64,000 bases of DNA, taken from contig LR746279.1 in assembly GCA_902729315.2 (NCBI GenBank), positions 129,001 to 193,000 on the forward strand, given 5' to 3'. Below the pieces are notes generated by a model. It was given only the letters and a program-made list of their open reading frames with translations. It did not search any database and was not told where the DNA came from. How positions within the stretch are numbered: the first letter of the stretch is position 1; every line of letters begins with the position of its first letter. The position numbers and the translations under genes are program-made. Of this stretch, positions 23,991 to 32,579 are shown piece by piece. The DNA is from Spirodela intermedia. Lineage: Eukaryota > Streptophyta > Magnoliopsida > Alismatales > Araceae.

Positions 23991-24263
23991 ATCCAGAGTC
24001 ACGTCCAGAAGTAGCCAAACCAGCTCGGGAGGCAAGTTTGCGTTAGTGGGCATGAGACAGTCGAACTCCTTGTTGGCTGATGAAGTGTCCTGCACGGTTA
24101 GAACACGCGGTTTATGAATCTCCATCATAATCCCACTGTCGGAAGTTCTCCTCCGGAAATTCAAATCCGGCAGTAATGCAGAGAATGATCGGTCCCAGTC
24201 ATGTCTGACCTGCCCTTTATGTCCCAAACGCCGGAGAAAAGAGGCCCTTGGCTTCTGAGTCAT
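23991..24263 (-). CDS. Hypothetical protein, possible first exon (unrecognised)
   Basis: Minus-strand open frame of 91 codons from an ATG at 24,263 (MTQKPRASFLRRLGHKGQ) to a good splice donor, GAT|GTAAGC, at 23,990. An in-frame stop lies 42 nt upstream of the ATG. The end reads ANLPPELVWLLLDVTLD, plausible amphipathic protein sequence, and codon choice is unlike the retroelement. I do not recognise a family and could not place a convincing second exon downstream, where the gypsy element sits from 23,020. It may be a real small gene, a fragment cut by the insertion, or a chance frame. Confidence 0.3.
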
Positions 24264-24458
24264 GTCACCCTTGTGCCGCCTCCCATTGTCGGAAGCTGCA
24301 TGGGCTATTCCTCTGTAAGGACAAATTAGCAGGGAGCAACTTTCGGATCATAATAACACACAACAACTGGCTGCCCGACGCCGGAGCTGGCCGACGGGAG
24401 TCGTTGCCCACCCACTCACCCACCCATCTTGGACAAATGACGACTGTTCGCTGGGTTC

Positions 24459-24762
24459 CGTTGAAGTTTTGGCGCAAATGCTCGATCCGCGTCTATGAGC
24501 TCCGCCCGTCAGAGAGAAGGGTCTCAAATTACACTGTCAGGTTCGTCGACCATACCCCCGCCTCCTCTCTCTCAGTAGCAAACCCCACAACGTACGGAGG
24601 CTATGGGTTACGTTGAAGTTTTGGCGCAAATGCTCGATCCGCGTCTATGAGCTCCGCCCGTCAGAGAGAAGGGTCTCAAATTGCACTATCAGGTTCGTCG
24701 ACCATACCCCCGCCTCCTCTCTCTCAGTAGAAAACCCCACAATGTACGGAGGCTATCGGAGG
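24459..24762. repeat. 152-bp tandem duplication
   Basis: Two head-to-tail copies, about 24,459-24,610 and 24,611-24,762, both containing GTTGAAGTTTTGGCGCAAAT and GGTTCGTCGACCATACCCCC. I count about five single-base differences plus divergence at the last few bases. No coding function is apparent; the flanks are GC-rich spacer. Confidence 0.9.
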
Positions 24763-25316
24763 TGTGGTGGGTGGTTCTGATGGTCGGGGACCCCTCCCGA
24801 CGCGGCCATAAGAGACAGCCTCACCCCCCACATCGGCGGTTACAGTTTGAGTTACCGTCATGATGCGCCCGACAGACGCGTGGGCCGCCGCAGCCGCCAG
24901 CCACATAATTCAGAGCGAGCGAGAGAGGGAGAATCAGATGCGTAAACTTGTTAACACCTCTCCCGGCCGTAAGATCCGCCGACATTATTGATGAGTCACT
25001 GCCTACTGGCTGTGGGGTGCATGATAAGGACCACCCCCTCGGACGAATTCCCATCGAAGACCACGTCTGGACTTGGAGGTGGGGTCTCTACACCATGATC
25101 TTCACGTAGAAAATTAATAACATGCCTCGTTAGACAGAGATGTGTATCCGCCTGTAAGTACAGAAATGACCCGGTGGGTCCTATCCTCCCTGGATCACCA
25201 TTCTCCCTCCCCCTTAGCTCCATGGATTGGACCCTCGATTCACCCTGTTTCGGAGACGTAAGGAGAGGGGGTTCTCCCGCCTGGAGACCGCTATGCCTGG
25301 GTAGCCGACACATTCA

Positions 25317-25352
25317 GCGAGAGAGGGAGAGGGAGAGAGAGAGAGAGAGACG
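25317..25352. repeat. GA microsatellite next to the PPR stop
   Basis: GAGAGA run with GGGA interruptions immediately downstream (minus sense) of the PPR stop codon, so it would be a CT run in the 3' UTR. Interval 24,763-25,316 shows no gene. Confidence 0.8.
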
Positions 25353-25362
25353 CCGGAGAATC

Positions 25363-27228
25363 TCACCAGTAATCCTTGCAAGAGCAGAAACCTCCTTTGA
25401 AGTGGTGGAAGCGGCTCCTGTCCCTGACGACTATCTCCCGGTCGTAGACCTTGGACATGAGCTTGGTCGCCAGGTGGCAGTCTTCGCAAACCCGCAGGTT
25501 CTTCACGATCCTGATGGTCGTTCCCGGGGTGGTCTTGAGCAGCGCGTAGGCTATTGCCAGCCGCTCGCTGTGGTAGCTCAACGCAGTCTCCTTCTCCTCT
25601 TCCTCTATATCCGCGAGAACGTCAGTCGTCCGCGCCGCGTATCCTTCACGCCTCAGCCGCACGGCAATCTCCTCGAGAAAGCCGTATATCGCGTCGCTCT
25701 CTGGGTGTGACCGATCGCCCATCACGAATTCGTGCACATTGTTTCCAAGCTCGACCATGGTGTGCCCAGGCGTCTTCTTCACTCCCCCCTTCACCATGCT
25801 CCTCCTGATCCGGTGCACGTCCTCCCACCGCCTGTCGGAGGCGTAGAGGTTCGATAGCAGTACGAAGTCACCGCTGTGGCCAGGGTCCAGCTGCTCTAGA
25901 CGCGCCCAAGCCGCCTCCCCAAGGTCTGTACGCTTGTGCATGGCGCAGGCCCCGAGCAGAGTCCGCCACACAACCGCGTTGGGCTCCATCGGCATCCCCA
26001 GGATGAAGCTGTAAGCCCGATCGACCAGGCCAGCGCGCCCGAGCAGATCGACCATGCAACCGAAATGCTCGATCTTCGGCGCTATGCCGTAATCCATCCT
26101 CATCCGGTCAAAGTAGCGGAACCCATCGTCCACCAGCCCACAGTGGCTGCAGGCGTACAGGACGCCGACGAACGTGATCTCGGTCGGGGAAAGGCCGGCC
26201 CTTCCCATGTCGCCAAACAGCCCTAAGGCCTCTTTCCCAAAGCCATTAACCGCCAGACCCACGATCAGGGACGTCCACGAGACCGCGGTCCTCGTGTGCG
26301 CCATCTCGTCGAACACCTTCCTGGCGTCACCGATGGTCCCGCACTTGGCGTAGAGGTCGATGAGGGCGTTCCCCACGTGGGAATTCCTGTCTAGCCCGAC
26401 TTTCCAGAGGTATACGTGGACCCTCCTACCGAGCACTAGCGCTCCCAGCTCTGCGCAGGCGGATAGCAGGCTGACCATGGTGAAGCCATCCGGCTCGACA
26501 GGGTCTTGAACTGCCGGCTGCTCCTCGGTGCTCGGCGGTCTCGGCGTCATCATGTCTCTGTAGAGCGTCAGAGCCTCGTTCGGGCGGCCATTGATGGCGA
26601 AGCCGTTGATAATAGTGTTCCATGTCACCAGGTTCCGGACTGGCATTTCTTCAAACAGCTGGTGAGCGCTCTCGAAGAGGCCGCAGGCAGCATAGAGGTG
26701 GAGCAGCGAGTTCTGTACGAACACCGACCCCACGGCGAGCCCGTCGTGGACGGCTCGGCCGTGGATGACCTTGCCGTCCCGGCCGTAGAGCAGTTTGGCG
26801 CAGGCCTTGAGGAGAAAGGGATAAGTGTGTGTATCGGGCCAGAGGCCTGCTGCGAGCATGCGTGGGAGGAGCGGAAGGGCAGGACCGGGGCTGTCGGACT
26901 CTGCGTGAAGGCGAATAATGGTGTTGTAGGTGAAGACGGAGGGCCGACAGATAAGACAGAAGACGCGTTCGGCATAGGCGACGAGAGGGGACGGGAGGGT
27001 GGCGATGGCGAGAATCAGGTGCTTGCCCAGGTCGGCGCTCGAGACGGGAACGCCGGCACGCAGGGTCCGGGCGTGTATTTGCTTGAGGGCGGAGAGGGAG
27101 GGGCGTGACTGCAGGAGGTCGAGGCACTGCCTCCGGGAGAAGGGCCAGGAGGAGGAGCAGGAAGCGGAGAGGGGTCCGGCAAGGCCGGAGTCGAGGACCG
27201 GTGATCGGCCTGACGGGGGGCGGCGCAT
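25363..27228 (-). CDS. PLS-class DYW pentatricopeptide repeat protein (putative organelle RNA editing factor)
   Basis: Intronless, 621 residues. Early residues are Arg/Ser/Pro-rich and may be an organelle presequence. From about residue 40 there are PLS-type PPR repeats (LKQIHARTLRAG, FTYNTIIRLHAE, LVTWNTIINGFAINGRPNEAL, AVSWTSLIVGLAVNGFGKEAL, AEITFVGVLYACSHCGLVDDG-type motifs), then E/E+ motifs (VVWRTLLGACAMHKRTDLGE, KTPGHTMVELGNNVHEF) and a complete DYW domain ending FHHFKGGFCSCKDYW. The DYW has the deaminase zinc signature HSE and CEDCH, so it should be able to deaminate cytidine in plastid or mitochondrial transcripts. From memory it closely resembles Arabidopsis At4g21065; target sites unknown. 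The ATG at 27,228 is the only sensible start. It ends 1,030 bp from the BAG gene, same strand. Confidence 0.93.
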   Translation of the reverse strand: MRRPPSGRSPVLDSGLAGPLSASCSSSWPFSRRQCLDLLQSRPSLSALKQIHARTLRAGVPVSSADLGKHLILAIATLPSPLVAYAERVFCLICRPSVFTYNTIIRLHAESDSPGPALPLLPRMLAAGLWPDTHTYPFLLKACAKLLYGRDGKVIHGRAVHDGLAVGSVFVQNSLLHLYAACGLFESAHQLFEEMPVRNLVTWNTIINGFAINGRPNEALTLYRDMMTPRPPSTEEQPAVQDPVEPDGFTMVSLLSACAELGALVLGRRVHVYLWKVGLDRNSHVGNALIDLYAKCGTIGDARKVFDEMAHTRTAVSWTSLIVGLAVNGFGKEALGLFGDMGRAGLSPTEITFVGVLYACSHCGLVDDGFRYFDRMRMDYGIAPKIEHFGCMVDLLGRAGLVDRAYSFILGMPMEPNAVVWRTLLGACAMHKRTDLGEAAWARLEQLDPGHSGDFVLLSNLYASDRRWEDVHRIRRSMVKGGVKKTPGHTMVELGNNVHEFVMGDRSHPESDAIYGFLEEIAVRLRREGYAARTTDVLADIEEEEKETALSYHSERLAIAYALLKTTPGTTIRIVKNLRVCEDCHLATKLMSKVYDREIVVRDRSRFHHFKGGFCSCKDYW

Positions 27229-28258
27229 GTCGCCGCAACATCACCCGCGGCTTACGATGCTCGGAGACCGGCTAGAGGTCAAGCCAGGCCGGGGGGGGGT
27301 GGGCGGGGCGTTGCTCAGTGGGTCCCTAAAGTGGGGAAGCGGGCCAAGAAGCAGAAGCAAATCACGTCGTTCCGACGAAAAATCATGTGGCCTTTTTTCT
27401 ATGGAGGTACAGCTCAGGCTGTGACTGAACTTCTGATTCCATCGACGTCTCTTAAAAGAATATAGCGTAGACTTGAAAACACCTCGGAAAAATGCGTCGA
27501 CCATCTCCTTAGAGATCTGCTGCCCTTTCAAAACAGATGTTTTCCTGACTGCGAGAGCGAAGTAGAGGGAAATCCACCGTGTATTTTTAGCCTGTACGAT
27601 CATTCCACGTCTCATCTCGAGCCTTGAAGGACTCGACCGGCGGACGATAGAAAGCGACAGATTAAGCTGGACTGGGGGATGCTAAGTATGCGCAGTGTGG
27701 AAGAAACTAGTACGTTTACGAACTATTCAGTCCACCCACATTTACTTCAGTTCTTTCCCCAAGTAATCAAGGACGAGGCCAGTATACATCCACATTGGGT
27801 GCATCATTTGGCGAGGCAGGCCCAAGGACGTGAATCAAGCTGTCTTTGCGATGGGGACGGCTCGTGGAGCCTCCGACCAACGTCCACATCGGCGCGCCCA
27901 CCCAGCCCCGCCTGTTAGCTCACCATGACGGAGACTTATTCGGGCGCTCCTTGGCGGCGACTGAGACCCACGGCCGACAGGGGGAGGCAGATGATGGGCT
28001 CCTCCCTCGCCGGAAATCAGCCGCAAAGAAGGGGGACGTCACCGCAACGGTCACGAGTACCGAACGCCGAGAGCTGTGGACTTCAACCGACGGAGCACGC
28101 AGAAACGAACTTCCAGAGGGGAAGCCGGAGAGCTGAGGCAATGAAGCATTTCTCCAGTGACTTGAAGATTTTTTATATAGCGTGCGGGCTAACAGGGCGT
28201 ATGTACCCAGCCCGTTATACATTGAAGAAGAAAAGGAGGAAACGCGGATAGAGAACGT
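27229..28258. other. Spacer between PPR and BAG genes
   Basis: About 27,229-27,650 is probably the PPR promoter and leader, and 28,100-28,258 the BAG 3' UTR. No further gene, RNA gene or repeat recognised. Confidence 0.5.
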
Positions 28259-29556
28259 TCAATCGAAGAATTCCCAGGGGCTAGTGGTCAGACTTTCAAA
28301 AGTCTCCCACTTGGTGCTGACGAACACTGGTTTCACCCTGTCATTCGACACCTTGAGTGCATCCAGGGTTTCCACAAACTTCTGCACCCTCTTGGCCTGC
28401 AAAGCGAACAAACCCAACATTTGTATAGGGGTGGAGGTCATCAGGAAGTTCATCCGCAGTTTAACAGTAGATTACCTGCAAAGTCTTCTTGAAGGCGGCT
28501 TCCCCCTCGGCTGGAATGCCTTCCACTACGACGGCTTGCCTCATGAGCATCTCCACGAGCGTCGAGATTTGCTCGTCGGCCACCTTCGTCCCGTTCGATA
28601 TAGTCTTGCCGATTGCGGCAACCTTGAGCCTCACCACATTGAAGTACATCATTCTCCCGCAGCAAGGAGCTCTCCAAATGGCAACGAATCCACGCCGAAG
28701 CCTCTCACCTGGTCGCCGAGCTTATCGATTTCCATGGAAGTGTCGGAGATGGCGCGGTTGATGCTCTCCATTTTGGCCATCCTCCGCCTCTCGAGGTACC
28801 GCCTCTCCACGCTCGAGACATCCTCCATCAAGATAATTTTCGATCGGTTCTTCACGCCGCACGTGTCAAGGTACTCGCAGTTCCCCCTCTCCTTGCCCTT
28901 GTAGAGCAGCCTCTGGTCCGCCGGCTGCAGATCCGTATCTCCGGCGAGAACCTTCTTCAGCTCTCCTGTTGGCACCCCAAATGCAATAACTACGTCAGCA
29001 GATGAGCTGCCTGATGTAGGGCTGCATCGCCGTTTACTGCGATCTACTAACGTGCAGAGCCACGGGAGACGAGCAGAATGAAATTACGGTACTGGGTGAA
29101 GGCCCTGCCTCATTGTCAACAGAAAGAGGGTGTGGTGAAGTTAGCTGGGGTTCCCTTGTCGACACACACCGGGTGTGCTGCGAGCGGATGGGACGGGCAG
29201 CTGAAAGAGAAGAAATGCCGCCGGCTCTGCCGAGAGAGAACACGAAAGCCTGGAATACTCTCTCTCTCTCTCTCTCGCCCCCCACAGGGCAGGACCTCCG
29301 ATGAAGGAGATCTGTGATTCTAGGTGCTTGCGAATTACTCACCGAAGGTGACCTGGGAGCTGACGGAGACCTCGTGCCGCGCGGCGCCATACACCACCCT
29401 TACTCGCACAACAGTTGCCATCGATGCTGACGCCGCGGCGGGGGAATCGCCACTCGTCGAGCACCGCTTCTGCACCAGCATCCCCCCTGGCCGCCTCTCC
29501 CAGGCGACACTCTCTGCCGTTGCCTCGTCATCTCCAGAACCCTTCTTCCTCCACAT
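28259..29556 (-). CDS. BAG-family co-chaperone with ubiquitin-like domain (BAG1-4 type)
   Basis: Four minus-strand exons, 29,343-29,556, 28,709-28,965, 28,476-28,622 and 28,259-28,396, give 251 residues. The N-terminal conserved ERRPGGMLVQKR motif leads into a ubiquitin-like domain (VRVVYGAARHEVSVSSQVTFGELKKVL...QRLLYKGKER...CGVKNRSKIIL), then the BAG domain (DTSMEIDKLGDQVAAIGKTI...STLVEMLMRQAVVVEGI...KRVQKFVETLDALKV), which binds the Hsc70 ATPase domain and releases nucleotide. It ends VSTKWETF..., a common tail of plant BAG1-4. Start: ATG 29,556 (MWRKKGSG) matches the family; the frame stays open upstream to an ATG at 29,754, which would add 66 low-complexity residues and is less likely. 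Exon 3 begins at GTTGCC after CTCAAG. The gene is divergent from the phospholipase gene. Confidence 0.88.
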
Positions 29557-30564
29557 CTTCTTGTTCCGGAGTAATCGAAACCCTCGGGCTCCCCCTTGTC
29601 TGTTGCACTGCCCCCCCCCCCGCCCCCCGCCCCACTCCACTCCCTCCGACGCGAGCCGCCGACGGTGCCCAGAGGCAGGTGGGGGCCTTAATACCCGCGG
29701 AGACGACTCTGGGGGGAGGGGGGGAGCGGCAGCGGCATCCACCGCATGGTCCATAGCGCCACGCACGCAACAGGAGATACAGATCGACGCAGGCCGCCGA
29801 CAGTTTTCATGGGGCCCACCTAAAAAAGGTGATTCTTATGCCCATGCCTAAGAGTCGTTAGATCCGAGGGGCATCACTTGCGGGCCCCATAAAGTCGCGC
29901 CGGAATAGGCCGGTCGCACCAGGGGATCTCGTCTCACCACGACTGCGCGCCAGCTTAGGTGAGTTGGCGATCGGGGAAAACAAACGGAGGAGATGAGTGG
30001 TCCCAGGAGGGGCACGCCTTATTTATTCCGACGTGGCAAGTATTTTTCTCGTGGGATCACGTTGCGAAGGAGGGCGCGTATTATAATTGGCCCAGGCCAT
30101 CGCAGAGCCCCTCAGACGAGACCTTCTGGTCCCTACGTGGGGTTAAACACAAAACGTTCCTGCTATCCAAGCGGTCAACGTAGTCGGCTGGAGATTCCAC
30201 CAACCCATCCATCCACAGGCATCGACCTAACGCCGGTCACACACACAAACGCTCCCCGTTCTACCGGCTCGTGTCCGCCTCGAGACAAAAGAAAAGTCAA
30301 GGGACAGCTGCTTTCAAAGCCGCAGACACGGTGGTTGACCTCCAGCCGCGTCCGTGCCGCCGCCTCCTGCAGCATCCAATCCCTCGATGCTCCAACAGAT
30401 AAATGCAGCCTTGCCCCTCTTCGATCCCACAGCCCAACCCTCAAACGGAGGATCACCGAGAAAACACCAATATCGGGACGCGAGAGCGATTTGCTTAAAC
30501 GTTGGCGCACAGGGAGAGCGGAGAGAGCAGATTCGCTGAGAAAGATCGGCGCCCAGGAGAACTG
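29557..30564. promoter_or_regulatory. Divergent promoter region, BAG / phospholipase A1
   Basis: About 1.0 kb between the two start codons. Includes the BAG leader (C-rich, 29,557-29,760) and the phospholipase leader (about 30,400-30,564). I saw no convincing TATA boxes placed for either gene. Confidence 0.4.
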
Positions 30565-32217
30565 ATGGCCGGAGAAGCTGTCGCCTCGTTTCAGGCCCAC
30601 CAGATTCCTCCCACAGTTGCCGCAAGCATCTCGTCGAGGATTCACGGCCGCCGCCTGGGGCTCCCGGTACGCGCCGGTCACTCCAACATCGCCGCGGACC
30701 CGGCGCCACGGCGGGAGCAGAGGAAGCCGGAGAAAGCCCTCAACCTCCCATCCTCCATCTCGAGCATCCTTCACCTGAACCTCGATACTCACCTCCCGAC
30801 CAACCTCCTAAGCGTCCTCCACCTCAGCGGCAACGATCATCGTTCTCCGAAAGACGATGTGCTTTCCCACTACCTGAAGAACACGCCCACGGCATCCCCG
30901 AAGGAGAACATAGCCGCTATCTGGCGGGAGATCCACGGAGCCCGAGACTGGGCAGGCCTCCTCGACCCCCACCATTCCTGGTTACGCCGCGAGATCGTCA
31001 AGTACGGGGAATTTGCCCAAGCCACCTACGACGCCTTTGATGACGATCGCTTCTCCCGCTACTGCGGGAGCTGCCGCTTCGGCCGCAGCCGACTTTTCTC
31101 CCAGTTAGGCCTCGCCCACAACGGCTATGAGGTCACCCGCTACCTCTACGCCATGTCTCATGTCGAGATGCCCACCTGGGTGGAGCGCTCTCTGCACGCC
31201 GAAACGTGGAGCAAAGACTCCAACTGGATGGGATACGTTGCCGTCAGCTCTGACGAGGAAACACGTCGCATAGGCCGGAGGGACATCGTCGTCGCATGGC
31301 GCGGCACTGTCACCGCGACGGAATGGTCCAAGGACTTGCAGCAGCGTCTGGAGCCCCTGCATGATGCTGGCGGCAAGCTTCACCACGACCACCATAAGGA
31401 CGTCGTCAAGGTGGAGCACGGCTTCCGCAGCCTTTATACCTCCAAGGCCGAGTCGACCAGATACAACAAGACGAGCGCCTCCGAGCAGGTCATGGAGGAG
31501 ATCAGGCGACTCGTGAAGATGTACAGCAACCGAGGGGAAGAGGTAAGCTTGACCGTCACGGGGCACAGCCTTGGTGGAGCGCTGGCCCTCCTCAACGCCC
31601 ACGAGGCTGCGGCTGGGGGCATCCCTGGCCTTTCCCATGTCAGCGTCGTTTCCTTCGGAGCTCCCAGGGTGGGGAACGCAGCGTTCGTGGGGGAGCTGGA
31701 GGAATTGGGCGTGAAGGTCCTGCGCGTGGTGAACCAGCAGGACCTCGTTCCGAGGTTGCCCGGCGCCTTCTTCAACGAAGATCTTGGGAAAATCTTCCCC
31801 GTAGAGAGTCTAGACTGGGTCTACTCCCACGCCGGCGTGGAGCTGGAGGTGGACACAACAAGCTCGCCGTACCTGAAACAGTCGATGACGGACCTCCCGG
31901 CATTTCACAGCCTTGAGACGTATCTCCACCTGGTGGACGGGCTCGGCAGCGTAGTGGGAGCTTTCCGGCGGGAGGCGCGGAGGGACGTGGCTCTCGTGAA
32001 CAAGGCTTGCGGGCTCTTGAGGGACGAGCTGAAGATCCCAGCGTGCTGGTACCAGCCATCGAACAAGGGCCTCGTCCGCAACGCCCACGGCCGCTGGGTG
32101 GTGCCTGAGAGGGACCCGGAGGACATACCCTCGCCTCTGCGTCATCGAGCGCCGGCGCCGTCACCGTCACGGTCCCCAAACTCCCAGGGTGCCGTGCCCT
32201 ATTTGGTCGCCGCTTAG
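30565..32217 (+). CDS. Class-I (DAD1-like) phospholipase A1, probably plastid-targeted
   Basis: Intronless, 550 residues. The first ~75 residues are basic and Ala/Ser-rich, fitting a chloroplast transit peptide. The lipase_3 alpha/beta hydrolase fold follows: IWREIHGARDWAGLLDP, WMGYVAVSSDEETRRIGRRDIVVAWRGT (oxyanion region), GHSLGG with nucleophile Ser335, SFGAPRVGN, then Asp393 in VVNQQDLVPRLP and His448 in PAFHSLETY complete the triad. It should release the sn-1 acyl chain from galactolipids or phospholipids; relatives (DAD1, DONGLE, PLA1-Igamma) supply linolenate for jasmonate synthesis. Sequence best fits the PLA1-Igamma group by recall. Start: ATG at 30,565; the longer open frame upstream begins with TTG and is leader. 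All catalytic residues are present. Confidence 0.92.
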   Translation: MAGEAVASFQAHQIPPTVAASISSRIHGRRLGLPVRAGHSNIAADPAPRREQRKPEKALNLPSSISSILHLNLDTHLPTNLLSVLHLSGNDHRSPKDDVLSHYLKNTPTASPKENIAAIWREIHGARDWAGLLDPHHSWLRREIVKYGEFAQATYDAFDDDRFSRYCGSCRFGRSRLFSQLGLAHNGYEVTRYLYAMSHVEMPTWVERSLHAETWSKDSNWMGYVAVSSDEETRRIGRRDIVVAWRGTVTATEWSKDLQQRLEPLHDAGGKLHHDHHKDVVKVEHGFRSLYTSKAESTRYNKTSASEQVMEEIRRLVKMYSNRGEEVSLTVTGHSLGGALALLNAHEAAAGGIPGLSHVSVVSFGAPRVGNAAFVGELEELGVKVLRVVNQQDLVPRLPGAFFNEDLGKIFPVESLDWVYSHAGVELEVDTTSSPYLKQSMTDLPAFHSLETYLHLVDGLGSVVGAFRREARRDVALVNKACGLLRDELKIPACWYQPSNKGLVRNAHGRWVVPERDPEDIPSPLRHRAPAPSPSRSPNSQGAVPYLVAA

Positions 32218-32579
32218 CTGAGTTGCAAAGGGAAAACACTGTACAAATAGATCAAAACGAGGGCTTCATAACCTGGTAAATGACCCAACTTGTACGACAT
32301 TTAATTAAATATATTACAGATATGCAATCGTCAAAACAATATGAAATACTGGAGTAGCTTTACTCATACGCTAGCGTCATTTAATTATATAGGTTTTTAT
32401 TTAAACTCACACACGCACTACCAGTAAGGGGCACACCTACTAGACCTCGCCCCACTGTTCAAGAATGACTTCAAGAATTAGTTCAACTATGTAGCACCCA
32501 CATCACATGCCTTCACATTGTGTAACGTGCCTTTGAGTGACTTGGCACAAAAGATAATGCTGCTCATTTTTAGTTCATT
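32218..32579. other. 3' flank of the phospholipase gene
   Basis: Probable 3' UTR to about 32,310, then AT-rich spacer with no feature recognised. Confidence 0.4.

Noticed and set aside
24459-24762. Possible CRISPR-like array
   Set aside because: Only two copies, 152 bp each, directly abutting with no spacers, in a plant genome. It is a tandem duplication.
26506-27108. Plus-strand 200-codon open frame opposite the PPR gene
   Set aside because: A mirror of the GC-rich PPR coding sequence. The PPR protein on the other strand is unambiguous.
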